Of a DNA stretch of 64,000 bases, positions 23,726-31,321 are shown piece after piece. Source of the stretch: CAVQZC01 sp963718315 (GTDB lineage Bacteria > Actinomycetota > Thermoleophilia > Gaiellales > JAICJC01). The position numbers were made by a program, and so were the translations under genes. Numbering within the stretch: the first letter of the stretch is position 1; each line of letters starts with the position of its first letter. The stretch covers positions 331,218 to 395,217 of the forward strand of contig CAVQZC010000006.1 in NCBI GenBank assembly GCA_963718315.1. Reading direction: 5' to 3'. The notes below the pieces were generated by a model, which was given only the letters and a program-made list of their open reading frames with translations, had not been told where the DNA came from and did not search any database.

Positions 23726-23911
23726 ATGAGAACCACGTCGGAGCACCCGGTGCCGCCCGCGCCGCGGCCGCCGCAGGAACCCGGCCTCCCTCCCGAGCCG
23801 CCGCGACCGGCCCCGCCCGATCCCGACCTGCCGGATCCGGCCGGACCATCACCGGACATTCCGCCGGTGCCGGGGCCCGAGCCGGCACCGGCGATCCGAG
23901 TCGCCGCGTGA
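23726..23911 (+). CDS. Small proline-rich peptide (61 aa)
   Basis: ATG 23726 opens 61 codons made mostly of Pro, Glu, Asp, Ala and Gly (PPAPRPPQEPGLPPEPPRPA). The start is 9 nt after a stress-type promoter, and the stop overlaps the next start as GTGA, so it is transcriptionally and translationally embedded with a membrane protein gene. It resembles the 32-residue peptide at 14205 in composition, position and promoter. No family recognised; likely unstructured. Confidence 0.5.
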   Translation: MRTTSEHPVPPAPRPPQEPGLPPEPPRPAPPDPDLPDPAGPSPDIPPVPGPEPAPAIRVAA

Positions 23912-24102
23912 CGCATACCGATCAGCGGCGACGACCGGACGAGGTGAGGCGCCGCCCCAGGGGCTGGTCGATCGTGATCCTGTTCGGGGTTGCGGTCGTG
24001 ACGGCAGTGATCGCACTGTTCCTTCTCGGCCCGCTGGGTCTGGTCATCGGAATCCCGGTGGCGATCGTGCTCGTGCTCGCGTTCGGCGCCAGCGGCGAGT
24101 AA
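23908..24102 (+). CDS. Small two-span membrane protein (64 aa)
   Basis: GTG 23908 overlaps the previous stop by 4 bp. A basic N-terminus (THTDQRRRPDEVRRRPRGW) precedes two hydrophobic spans (SIVILFGVAVVTAVIALFLL and GLVIGIPVAIVLVLAFG) and a short tail ASGE. The charge pattern predicts both ends inside. I do not recognise the family, though similar orphan stress-induced membrane peptides are common. Coupling to the proline-rich peptide suggests the two act together. Confidence 0.62.
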   Translation: MTHTDQRRRPDEVRRRPRGWSIVILFGVAVVTAVIALFLLGPLGLVIGIPVAIVLVLAFGASGE

Positions 24103-24119
24103 CGCCCGCCTTGCGGCGT

Positions 24120-24145
24120 GTTTTTCGAGTCGGCGGACCGGGTAT
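24120..24145 (+). promoter_or_regulatory. Sigma-B/F-type promoter GTTT-N16-GGGTAT for the phosphatase-STAS operon
   Basis: GTTT 24120-24123, 16-nt spacer, GGGTAT 24140-24145; the best match in the window to the stress sigma consensus. The leader to ATG 24238 is about 85 nt, unlike the near-leaderless genes nearby. Confidence 0.65.
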
Positions 24146-24237
24146 GGTGTAACGGCGTTGCTGCGTCCCCTTCCCCGCACTCGGAGCGCTCGTCCAACGC
24201 CCTGGCGTAGCGGCGCGCGATTTGCTGAAATGGAGCG

Positions 24238-25921
24238 ATGACCGAGTCCGTAGGCGGTTCGGTGCTCGACGATGTAGCCCGCGGGCTCGAGCTGGCGTCC
24301 GACCGGCTCACCATCGGCGTGGCTCTGGTCGAGGCCGGCAGCGAGCAGGTGGTGTTCGCCAACCGCTACGCCCAGGAGCTGTGGGCCCGCCTGGCCGAGG
24401 GCGACGATCCATGGTCATACCGGGGATGGCGGCAGGACGGCACCGTGTATGCACCCGAGGAATGGCCTCTGCGACGTGCTCTGCGGCTGGGCGAGGTGGT
24501 GGAGACCGAGGAGATCGCGGTCGAGTTCAGCGGGGGCGTCCGCGGCGTGATCGCGCTCAGCGCGGCGCCGGTGGCACGGGGCCGACGGTGAAACCGCCGG
24601 CGCCGTGATCAGCGTCGTCGATCTCACGGAGCACCGCCGCGCGGAGGACACGCTCGCCTTCATGGCCGAGGCCAGCCGCCTCCTGTCCGAGAATGTTCCG
24701 GATTACGAGCAGATGCTGAACGACCTCACTCACCTGGTCGTGCCACGGCTGGCCGACTGGTGCGCGATCGACCTGAAGGCCCCGGGCGGCGGGATCCAGA
24801 ACGTTGGCGTGGCCCACATCGACCCCACCAAGGTGGAGCTCGCGCGGCGGCTGCAGGAGCGGTTCCCACCCGACCCGGATGCAACGTCCGGCGTGCCGCA
24901 GGTGCTTCGCTCCGGCCGGTCGCAGCTGACGGCGGAGATAACGGACGACCTGCTCGAGGCGGCAACAGACGATCCGGAGCTGCGCGGCGTGCTCAAGCAG
25001 CTCGGACTCCGCTCGGCCATCGTCGCCCCGATGGTGCTGCGCGGTCAGACGATCGGCGCGCTGACCCTGATCTCGGCCGAGCAGGGTCGTCGGTACACCG
25101 CGCTGGACGTGGCGGTGGCCGAGGATCTCGGCCAGCGCGCGGCGCTGGCCATCAACAATGCCCGCCTGTACCGACGAGAGGCGGAGACGAGCCGCGCCCT
25201 CCAGGAGAGCCTGATTCCACCCGCTCCGCCCGACCTTCCCGGCGTCCGCATCGGCGTCTCCTTCCAGGCAGCCGGAACGGTCGACATCGGCGGCGACTTC
25301 TACGACGCCTGGTCGACCGGCGACGGCTCGTTCGCAGTCGTGATCGGCGACGTACAGGGAAAGGGGCCCGCCGCGGCGGCGGTCACCGCGCTTGCACGTC
25401 ATACGCTTCGGGCCACGTCCGTCTACGACCCAGCCCCCGGTAACGTGCTGCGAATGCTCAACCGCGCCCTGCTCGACAGCGGGCTGGGGCGCTTCTGCAC
25501 CGCTGTCTACATCCACGCAGAGCTGGCATCCTCGGGCGTGCGGCTCGCGGTCGGCCTTGCCGGGCACGCTGCGCCGATGGTGCTGCGCGACGGCGTCGTC
25601 TCGCGTGTCGGGTCTCCGGGCACCCTGCTGGGCGTCTACCCGACCGTTCGCATCAACATCGTGGAGTGCACCCTCGAGCCCTCGGACCTGCTCGTCATGT
25701 GGACGGACGGCGTGACCGACCCGCGCGGTGGCGAGTCGGCTGTGGGCGAGCCGCAGATCGCCGGGCTCGTCAGAGACGCCGCCGACCGAGACCCGCAGCG
25801 ATTGACCGAACTGATCGCCCGTGCGGTGCCCGGCTTCGACGACGGCCAGCTCCTGGATGACGTCGCCGTGCTTGCTCTCGCCGCCGGCGCCGACATGGTC
25901 AGTCAGCGGGGCGCCGCGTGA
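24238..25921 (+). CDS. PAS-GAF-PP2C (SpoIIE) phosphatase, one frameshift near 24583
   Basis: The PAS-like N-terminus (ATG 24238, TIGVALVEAGSEQVVFANRY, GWRQDGTVYAPEEWPLRRAL) stops at 24591 in its own frame. The rest, open from about 24585 with ATG 24605, continues as TAGAVISVVDLTEHRRAEDT, the normal end of a PAS domain. One extra C in GGGGCCGACGG explains the break. Next come a GAF domain (residues about 140-300) and a SpoIIE phosphatase domain (VDIGGDFYDAWSTGDG, GDVQGKGPAAAAVTALARHT, LLVMWTDGVTDPR, DDVAVLAL). The stop overlaps the STAS start by one base. Predicted RsbP-type activator of partner switching. Confidence 0.87.
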
Positions 25922-26229
25922 TGCCGTTCGACGTCACGGTTGTGCGCAACGGCGATTCGATCACGATCGCGGTCACCGGCGAGCTCGACCTGGCGACCGT
26001 AGACCAGGCGCGGGACGCTCTGAAGGGCGTGCCGCCCGATACCCCGGTCGTGCTCGACCTGTCGGGGCTCACCTTCATCGACTCCACCGGCCTGGGACTG
26101 ATCGCGGCGGCGGCACACCAGACCGCTGGGCAGCTGACGGTGATTCCGGACGCCCGCACGCGGCGCCTGCTCGACCTCACGGGCATGACCGATCAGCTGA
26201 CCCTGCTCGAGCCAGACCAGACCGAATAG
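25921..26229 (+). CDS. STAS-domain anti-sigma factor antagonist (RsbV/SpoIIAA-like)
   Basis: A 102-residue single STAS domain: VTVVRNGDSITIAVTGELDL, then LDLSGLTFIDSTGLGLIAAA. The phosphorylatable Ser is in FIDSTGLGL near residue 57. When dephosphorylated by an RsbU/RsbP-type phosphatase it would bind the anti-sigma kinase and free the stress sigma factor. It overlaps the stop of the PAS-GAF-phosphatase gene by one base (TGATG), so substrate and enzyme are probably produced together. No anti-sigma kinase or matching alternative sigma factor is encoded in this window. Confidence 0.92.
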   Translation: MPFDVTVVRNGDSITIAVTGELDLATVDQARDALKGVPPDTPVVLDLSGLTFIDSTGLGLIAAAAHQTAGQLTVIPDARTRRLLDLTGMTDQLTLLEPDQTE

Positions 26230-26278
26230 TGCTCGTCGAGCCGGGTCGCGCTTGCTCGCCCCGGGCCCGCCGTCGGCG

Positions 26279-26524
26279 TCAGCTCTCTCCGGTGCCCCCG
26301 TTGCGCTCGACGTATTCGCGCCAGGCTCCGCGCGCGGCTTCCAGGCGGGTGGGTTCACGGTGTGCGAGCGTTTCCACGCTCTGCGCCGAGATAACGGCTT
26401 CCCAGCCGCTCTCGATCGGCCTGAAGGCCAGCTCGATTCCCTTGCGCCCGAAGGCATCGGTGATGTCGGCCAGCGTGCTGGCGTCATCGATGCCGCCGGT
26501 TGGCTGTTGTGTCGATTTCGTCAT
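26279..26524 (-). CDS. Small hypothetical protein (81 aa)
   Basis: ATG 26524 to TGA 26279. The sequence reads as a compact alpha/beta protein (DDASTLADITDAFGRKGIEL, then AFRPIESGWEAVISAQSVET, EAARGAWREYVERNGGTG). It is not a shadow of another gene: both flanks are intergenic, and a stress-type promoter ends 10 nt before its ATG. The longer frame extending upstream to 27361 crosses the DoxX gene and the repeat and is not credible. No family recognised. Confidence 0.68.
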   Translation of the reverse strand: MTKSTQQPTGGIDDASTLADITDAFGRKGIELAFRPIESGWEAVISAQSVETLAHREPTRLEAARGAWREYVERNGGTGES

Positions 26525-26534
26525 CGGAACGGGT

Positions 26535-26560
26535 CTACCCGGGCTACCCACCCAGCAAAC
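26535..26560 (-). promoter_or_regulatory. Sigma-B/F-type promoter GTTT-N16-GGGTAG for the 26279-26524 gene
   Basis: Minus strand GTTT (26560-26557), 16-nt spacer, GGGTAG (26540-26535), 10 nt before the ATG. A second GGGTAG copy lies at 26549-26544. Confidence 0.6.
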
Positions 26561-26567
26561 CGCGCAT

Positions 26568-26593
26568 GTTTGATACCTCGCGTCGGCGGGCAG
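26568..26593 (+). promoter_or_regulatory. Sigma-B/F-type promoter GTTT-N16-GGGCAG for DoxX gene
   Basis: GTTT 26568-26571, 16-nt spacer, GGGCAG 26588-26593. A leader of about 25 nt follows, with AAAGGAG before ATG 26625. It is divergent from the promoter at 26535-26560, only 7 bp away. Confidence 0.55.
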
Positions 26594-26624
26594 CATCTCG
26601 CCTGGATAACCAAAGGAGACGGCA

Positions 26625-27188
26625 ATGAAGCTTGGGAAGCTCGTCACTCGCGTCGTGGTTGGAACGCTGTTCATCGGCCATGGCACACAGAAGCTGTTCG
26701 GCTGGTTCGACGGCCCGGGCCCCGACCAGACCGGGGCGTACTTCGAGTCCGCAGGCCTGCGGCCGGGGCGACGGCATGCGCTCCTGGCCGGGGCGGCCGA
26801 GGCGGGCGGCGGCGCCCTGCTGGCGCTCGGGCTGTTCACCCCGGTTGCGGCCGCTGCCCTGTCGGGCGTCATGATCACGGCGATCCGCAAGGTGCACCTC
26901 GAGAAGGGGCCGTGGGCGGCCAAGGGCGGGTACGAGTACAACCTCGTCCTGCTGGCAGCGCTGCTGGCGCTCGCCGATGACGGTCCCGGCGACGCGTCCC
27001 TGGACGCGGCGCTGGGAACCGGCGCCTCCGGCCCGCTGGTTGCCATCGGGCAGCTGGCTGCCGGCGCTCTCGGGTCGCAGATCGCGATAGCGGGATCCGA
27101 CCCGCGGTCGTGGTGGGCCGGCGACGAGGCGCGATTCAGGAAGCGGAGGCCGAGCCGGTCGCGGGGCAGTAGCGCGATCAGCGCCTGA
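26625..27188 (+). CDS. DoxX-family membrane protein
   Basis: A 187-residue protein with four hydrophobic spans and the DoxX motifs: VGTLFIGHGTQKLFGWFDGP at the N-terminus, LLAGAAEAGGGALLALGLFT, and HLEKGPWAAKGGYEYNLVLLA near residue 100. AAAGGAG lies 7 nt before ATG 26625. DoxX proteins are implicated in thiosulfate:quinone oxidoreductase and, in mycobacteria, oxidative-stress membrane complexes. The C-terminal 30 residues are basic and lie 7 bp before the second MITE-like repeat. Confidence 0.88.
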   Translation: MKLGKLVTRVVVGTLFIGHGTQKLFGWFDGPGPDQTGAYFESAGLRPGRRHALLAGAAEAGGGALLALGLFTPVAAAALSGVMITAIRKVHLEKGPWAAKGGYEYNLVLLAALLALADDGPGDASLDAALGTGASGPLVAIGQLAAGALGSQIAIAGSDPRSWWAGDEARFRKRRPSRSRGSSAISA

Positions 27189-27195
27189 CGCAGCC

Positions 27196-27379
27196 TTAGA
27201 ACTGGTTTCAGAATGAGCGGCGTCGTGAGGCGCAGGGCGCGGCGGTGGCGGCAAGGATCGAGCCGCGGGCGGAGCGCAGGCGTGCCTGAAGGCACGTTGA
27301 GCACCGCACGTGGCGTGGGACGCCGCCGCCGCCGTCGCGAACCAGCCGCAACAGCGGGCATTCTGAAACCAGTTCTTTA
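27196..27379 (-). repeat. MITE-like repeat, copy 2 (184 bp), inverted relative to copy 1
   Basis: Left end TTAGAACTGGTTTCAGAATG, right end CATTCTGAAACCAGTTCTTT; the inner 18 bp of the two ends are perfect complements. Its reverse complement aligns with 13614-13798 over the full length, with a handful of differences and a one-base gap. Like copy 1 it starts 7-9 bp after a gene's stop codon (DoxX). No coding capacity of its own. Confidence 0.85.
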
Positions 27380-27418
27380 GTGCGGCGCACCACACCTGGT
27401 GCGCCGCTGCGGCGTGAT

Positions 27419-27443
27419 GCTTGACAACATGACGGGCGGGTAG
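27419..27443 (+). promoter_or_regulatory. Possible sigma-B/F-type promoter (GCTT-N15-GGGTAG) for the HdeD-lipase gene
   Basis: GGGTAG 27438-27443 lies 9 nt before ATG 27453, the same spacing as other promoters in this block. The -35 is the weaker GCTT at 27419-27422. Confidence 0.45.
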
Positions 27444-27452
27444 GCCTGAGTC

Positions 27453-29213
27453 ATGCAACGCGTCGCACACCGCCTCTTCTACAGCCCCCTCGGATCGCCG
27501 GTTCCGTGGTGGGGGTCGTTGCTCGTGGGCGTGGCTGCTGCCGCCGTGGGCGTTGCGATCACCGCCAGGCCGTTCACCTCCCTTGGTGTCCTGGTCGCGC
27601 TGGTCGCCGCGGCTCTCCTGATCGCGGGCATCAGCGGTGTGACCTCGGGCGATTCGGGCGCAGTCCGCCTGGCCGGCGCCGCCATGATCATCGCTGCGGC
27701 CGTGGTCGCGGTGTGGCCGGGGATCTCGATCCGGGCGCTGGCGGTGGTGGTCGGGGTCAGCCTGCTGGTGGGCGGGGTGGTGAGGATCGTCGGAGGATCG
27801 CGCGGCCACGTGGACGAGCGCCTGATCGCGACCGTCAGCGGGCTGGCCCGGGTGATCTTCGGCACTCTCGCACTCGCCTGGCCCGACCTCACCGTGCTCG
27901 TGGTTGCGCTCCTGGTCGGTCCGGCGATGATCGTGTTCGGGCTGGGGGAGTGTGCCTCGGCCCTCCGGCGCCGCAGCGGGGCCGTGCCGGGGCCCAGGCG
28001 CACCTGGCCTCACTGGCTGCGGCTCGCCGGCGTCACGGCGTCGCTGGTGCTCGCGCTCGGATTGCTCCTGGTGAGCGCGCTCGTCCACCGATCCTCTCCC
28101 TCGCCGACCTCCTTCTACGTGCCGGCCAGGCCGATTCCGCAGAGCCCCGGAGTGCTCCTGCGCAGCGAGCCGATGACACAGGGCATCCCGTCCGGAGCGC
28201 AGGCCTGGCGCATTCTCTACACCACGACCGGCCGTCACGGCCGGCCGGAGGTCGCCTCTGCGATCGTGGTCGAGTCGCGCCATCTGCCGTCCGGGCCGCG
28301 GCCGGTGATCGCCTGGGCGCACGGCACCACCGGGTACGCCACCGCGTGCGCACCGTCGCTGCTCAAGGAGCCCTTCACCGCCGGCGCCATGCCGGCCCTG
28401 CCCCAGGTCATCGACCACGGCTGGGTTGTTGTCGCAACTGACTACACCGGCCTGGGGACGGCCGGGCCTCAGCCGTACCTGATCGGCCAGCTGGAGGCGC
28501 GCTCGGTGCTCGACTCCGTGCGCGCCGCCCGGACGATGAAACAGGTCGACCTCAGCAACAGGACGGTCATCTGGGGCCACTCGCAGGGTGGCGGCGCGGC
28601 CCTCTGGGCGGGCATCCTCGCGGGGCACTACGCCCCCAGCGCCGATGTCGTCGGCGTGGCAGCCGTCTCGCCTGCCACCGAGCTGCCCGAGATCGTCAAC
28701 GCGGCCAAGGACACCCCGGTCGGCAAGATCATGGGGTCATACGTGGTGTCGGCGTACTCCGCGATCTACTCGAACGTCAAGTTCGACGACTACATCCGTC
28801 CGGCCGCCCAGGTGATCGCCCACCGCACCGCCGGCCGTTGCCTGGCGGGCCCCGAGGCGCTGGTCTCCGTCGCGGCTGCGGCGCCCACCGAGTCGATCTT
28901 CTCGGCCAGCCCCGCCACGGGCGCGCTGGGGCACCGCCTGTCCCAGAACATCCCGATCGGCCATATCCGCGCCCCCCTGTTCATCGGCCAGGGGCTTGCC
29001 GACACGCTCGTGCTCCCCACCTACCAGGCGCAATACGTCCACCAGGAGTGCGACCTCCACCAGCGGCTGCTCTACCACACCTACAAGGGGTTCGACCACG
29101 TGAGTGTCGTGCGCGACCCGAGATCGCCGCTGATCGACGACCTGCTCAACTGGACCGAGGCACGGTTCGAGAGGCAGCCCCAGCCGTCCGGCTGCCATAC
29201 CGAGACGAGCTGA
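27453..29213 (+). CDS. HdeD-type membrane domain fused to secretory-lipase-like alpha/beta hydrolase
   Basis: A 586-residue protein. Residues about 20-215 contain six to seven hydrophobic spans in the DUF308/HdeD pattern (PFTSLGVLVALVAAALLIAG, WPGISIRALAVVVGVSLLVG, WPDLTVLVVALLVGPAMI). The rest is a lipase of the PF03583 type: VIAWAHGTTGYATACAPS, nucleophile in IWGHSQGGGAAL near residue 377, acid in FIGQGLADTLVLP, and His in FDHVSVV. The catalytic domain should face outward after the last span near residue 200. HdeD is linked to acid resistance in enterobacteria; the fusion suggests a membrane-anchored lipid or ester hydrolase made under stress. Confidence 0.88.
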   Translation: MQRVAHRLFYSPLGSPVPWWGSLLVGVAAAAVGVAITARPFTSLGVLVALVAAALLIAGISGVTSGDSGAVRLAGAAMIIAAAVVAVWPGISIRALAVVVGVSLLVGGVVRIVGGSRGHVDERLIATVSGLARVIFGTLALAWPDLTVLVVALLVGPAMIVFGLGECASALRRRSGAVPGPRRTWPHWLRLAGVTASLVLALGLLLVSALVHRSSPSPTSFYVPARPIPQSPGVLLRSEPMTQGIPSGAQAWRILYTTTGRHGRPEVASAIVVESRHLPSGPRPVIAWAHGTTGYATACAPSLLKEPFTAGAMPALPQVIDHGWVVVATDYTGLGTAGPQPYLIGQLEARSVLDSVRAARTMKQVDLSNRTVIWGHSQGGGAALWAGILAGHYAPSADVVGVAAVSPATELPEIVNAAKDTPVGKIMGSYVVSAYSAIYSNVKFDDYIRPAAQVIAHRTAGRCLAGPEALVSVAAAAPTESIFSASPATGALGHRLSQNIPIGHIRAPLFIGQGLADTLVLPTYQAQYVHQECDLHQRLLYHTYKGFDHVSVVRDPRSPLIDDLLNWTEARFERQPQPSGCHTETS

Positions 29214-29242
29214 TGGCGAGCTGCATCGGCTAGGGTCGGAGC

Positions 29243-30927
29243 ATGGCCCTGCCGGTGATCATTGCGGTCGAGGAGGATTCGGCCGTCTTCGAGAACGTCT
29301 CGCTCCAGCTCGCCGAGCGCTACCAGCGCAGCTACCGGATCGAGTCGCTGCGGCATGGCCGGCGAGGCCGCCGAGGTGCTCCAGCGGCTCGCCCAGGACG
29401 GCGCCGACCTCGCGCTCCTGCTGGCCGACCTGCCGGCGTTGAGTGCGGACGAGGGCGGCCTGTTCGACCAGGCCCGTCACCTCCATCCGCAGGCGAAGCG
29501 GGTGCTGTTGGCCTCGCCGAACGTGTGGATGGACGCGCCGAGGGCCGACGTCATCCGCGCCGCGATGGGACTCGGGCAGATCGACTACTTCGTCCTCGAC
29601 CCCGGCCGGCCGCCGGACGAGATCTTCCACGAGGCGGTCTCCGGCTTCCTGCTCGAGTGGGCGCGTGAACGGCGCCTGGTCGCCTCGACCGTCCGCATCG
29701 TCGGTGAGGAGTGGGCCGGGCCGCGCCTACGACCTGAGGGCGACGTTCGAGAGCTGCGCCGTTCCGCACGCGTTCGCGCTCGCCGACTCCGAGGAGGGGC
29801 GCGAGCTGCTCGAGCAGGCGGGGCCGGACGTGCGCCTCCCGCTGATGGTGCTGCCCGACGGGACGATGCTCAGCGACCCGTCGAACGCCGAGATCGCGGT
29901 CGCCGCGGGCGCGCCGCAGGGAGTGGAGGACCAGACGTTCGACCTGCTCGTCGTCGGCGCCGGGCCGGCGGGCCTGTCGTCGGCGGTGTACGGCGCCTCC
30001 GAAGGGCTCGAGGTCGTGGTGGTCGACCCGGGAGGCATCGGCGGGCAGGCTCGATCGAGCTCGCTGATCCGTAACTACCTGGGCTTCGCGAAAGGGCGTC
30101 AGCGGCAGCCGTCTCGCCGAGCAGGCCTACGAGCAGGCCGTCGTCTTCGGCGCGGACTTCGTGTTCATGCACCGCGCGACCGGTCTGACCCGCTCCGGCG
30201 AGGACTTCGCCCTGTGGCTCGAGGACGGCCGCTCGATCTCGGCCCGGACAGTGATCCTGGCGACCGGCGCCAGCTACCGGCGGCTGGGGATCGCGGAGCT
30301 CGAGGAGCTGACCGGGGCGGGCGTGTTCTACGGCGGCCCGGTGTCCGAGGCCCCGACGCTCGCGGGAAGGCGGTCTACGTGCTCGGCGGCGGCAACTCCG
30401 CGGGCCAGGCCGCGCTGCATCTTGCCCGGTACGCCCGGACGGTGACCATCGTCATCCGTGGCGCGGGATCGAGGCGGGGATGTCGCAGTACCTGGTCAGA
30501 GCGGTCGAAGGCTGCCCCCAACGTCGACGTTCGCATTCGCACCACGGTCACCGGCGGGGGAGGCGAGAGCCGCCTGGAGCGGCTGGTGCTCCGCGACAGC
30601 GGCACCGGCGAGGAAGAGATGGTGCCGGCCGACGCCCTGTTCGTGCTCATCGGCGCCCATCCGATGACCGAGTGGCTGCCCCGCGATCTGGCCCGCGACT
30701 CCCACGGATTCCTGCTCACCGGGGACGAGCTCGACGACGTCTGGCCGCTGCAGCGGCGGCCGTTCTCGCTGGAGACGAGCGTGCCGAGGGTGTTTGCGGC
30801 GGGCGACGTGCGGCACGGCTCGGTCAAGCGCGTCGCCGCCGCCGTCGGCGAGGGTGCCGCTGCCGTGCAGCACGTCCACCGCGCCCTGGCGGAGAACGAG
30901 CAGCTCGCGGCCGCCCAGGCTACGTAA
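29243..30927 (+). pseudogene. Receiver-domain/TrxR-like flavoprotein with six frameshifts
   Basis: Pieces in changing frames assemble into one protein: a receiver-like domain (VIIAVEEDSAVFENVSLQLA, ADLALLLADLPALSADEGG), a thioredoxin-fold middle part, then a TrxR-like module (LLVVGAGPAGLSSAVYGASE, VYVLGGGNSAGQAALHLARY, RVFAAGDVRHGSVKRVAAAV). Breaks lie near 29355, 29715, 30090, 30367, 30468 and 30513. Most sit in short runs (GGG, AAA, CGGGA, GAAGG), and one-base fixes restore continuous homology to the intact protein at 11036-12631. Like that protein it lacks the CxxC redox pair. No stop codons interrupt the reconstructed frame, so sequence error is more likely than true decay. Confidence 0.8.
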
Positions 30928-31303
30928 ACAGCGTCAGCTGCATCCCGTCCGGTGCCTGGACGCGGGCGTTGCGATCTCCCCAGGGCGTCATCACCGGCGG
31001 CGCGACCTGCTCGGCGCCCGCGCCGACCAGGCGCCGCGCCATCTCCTCGCTGTCCTCGACTGCAAGGGCCAGCCTGACCGCGCCGGCTACGCGCCGGCCC
31101 GCCTCGATCGAGTCCACCGTTGCCGCCTGCGCCTCGTCGAGCAGCTCGATCGTTGCCTGCCCTGCCGACAGGAGGATGACCCGCCCATGATCGGTGCTCC
31201 AGTCCGCGACCTGGTCGAGGCCCAGCGCATCGCGGTAGAACGCCACCGCCCCGTCGAAGTCCGCGACCGTCAGCGCGACCCGAAGCTCCCTCACCTGTCC
31301 CAT
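30920..31303 (-). CDS. VOC-superfamily (glyoxalase/bleomycin-resistance-like) protein
   Basis: A 127-residue protein with the two-module VOC fold: LRVALTVADFDGAVAFYRDA, VILLSAGQATIELLDEA, VRLALAVEDSEEMARRLVGA and a C-terminal TPWGDRNARVQAPDGMQLTL. The metal-ligand Glu and His positions are only partly kept, so enzymatic activity is uncertain. It overlaps the flavoprotein gene end by 8 bp (convergent). The GNAT gene at 31322 is upstream on the same strand, 18 bp away. Confidence 0.87.
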   Translation of the reverse strand: MGQVRELRVALTVADFDGAVAFYRDALGLDQVADWSTDHGRVILLSAGQATIELLDEAQAATVDSIEAGRRVAGAVRLALAVEDSEEMARRLVGAGAEQVAPPVMTPWGDRNARVQAPDGMQLTLFT

Positions 31304-31321
31304 CTGATCCTCCCCCTCGCG

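Noticed and set aside
26544..28628. 694-codon minus-strand frame across DoxX, the repeat and the HdeD-lipase gene
   Set aside because: It crosses a mobile repeat and two well-supported genes; the translation has no family features.
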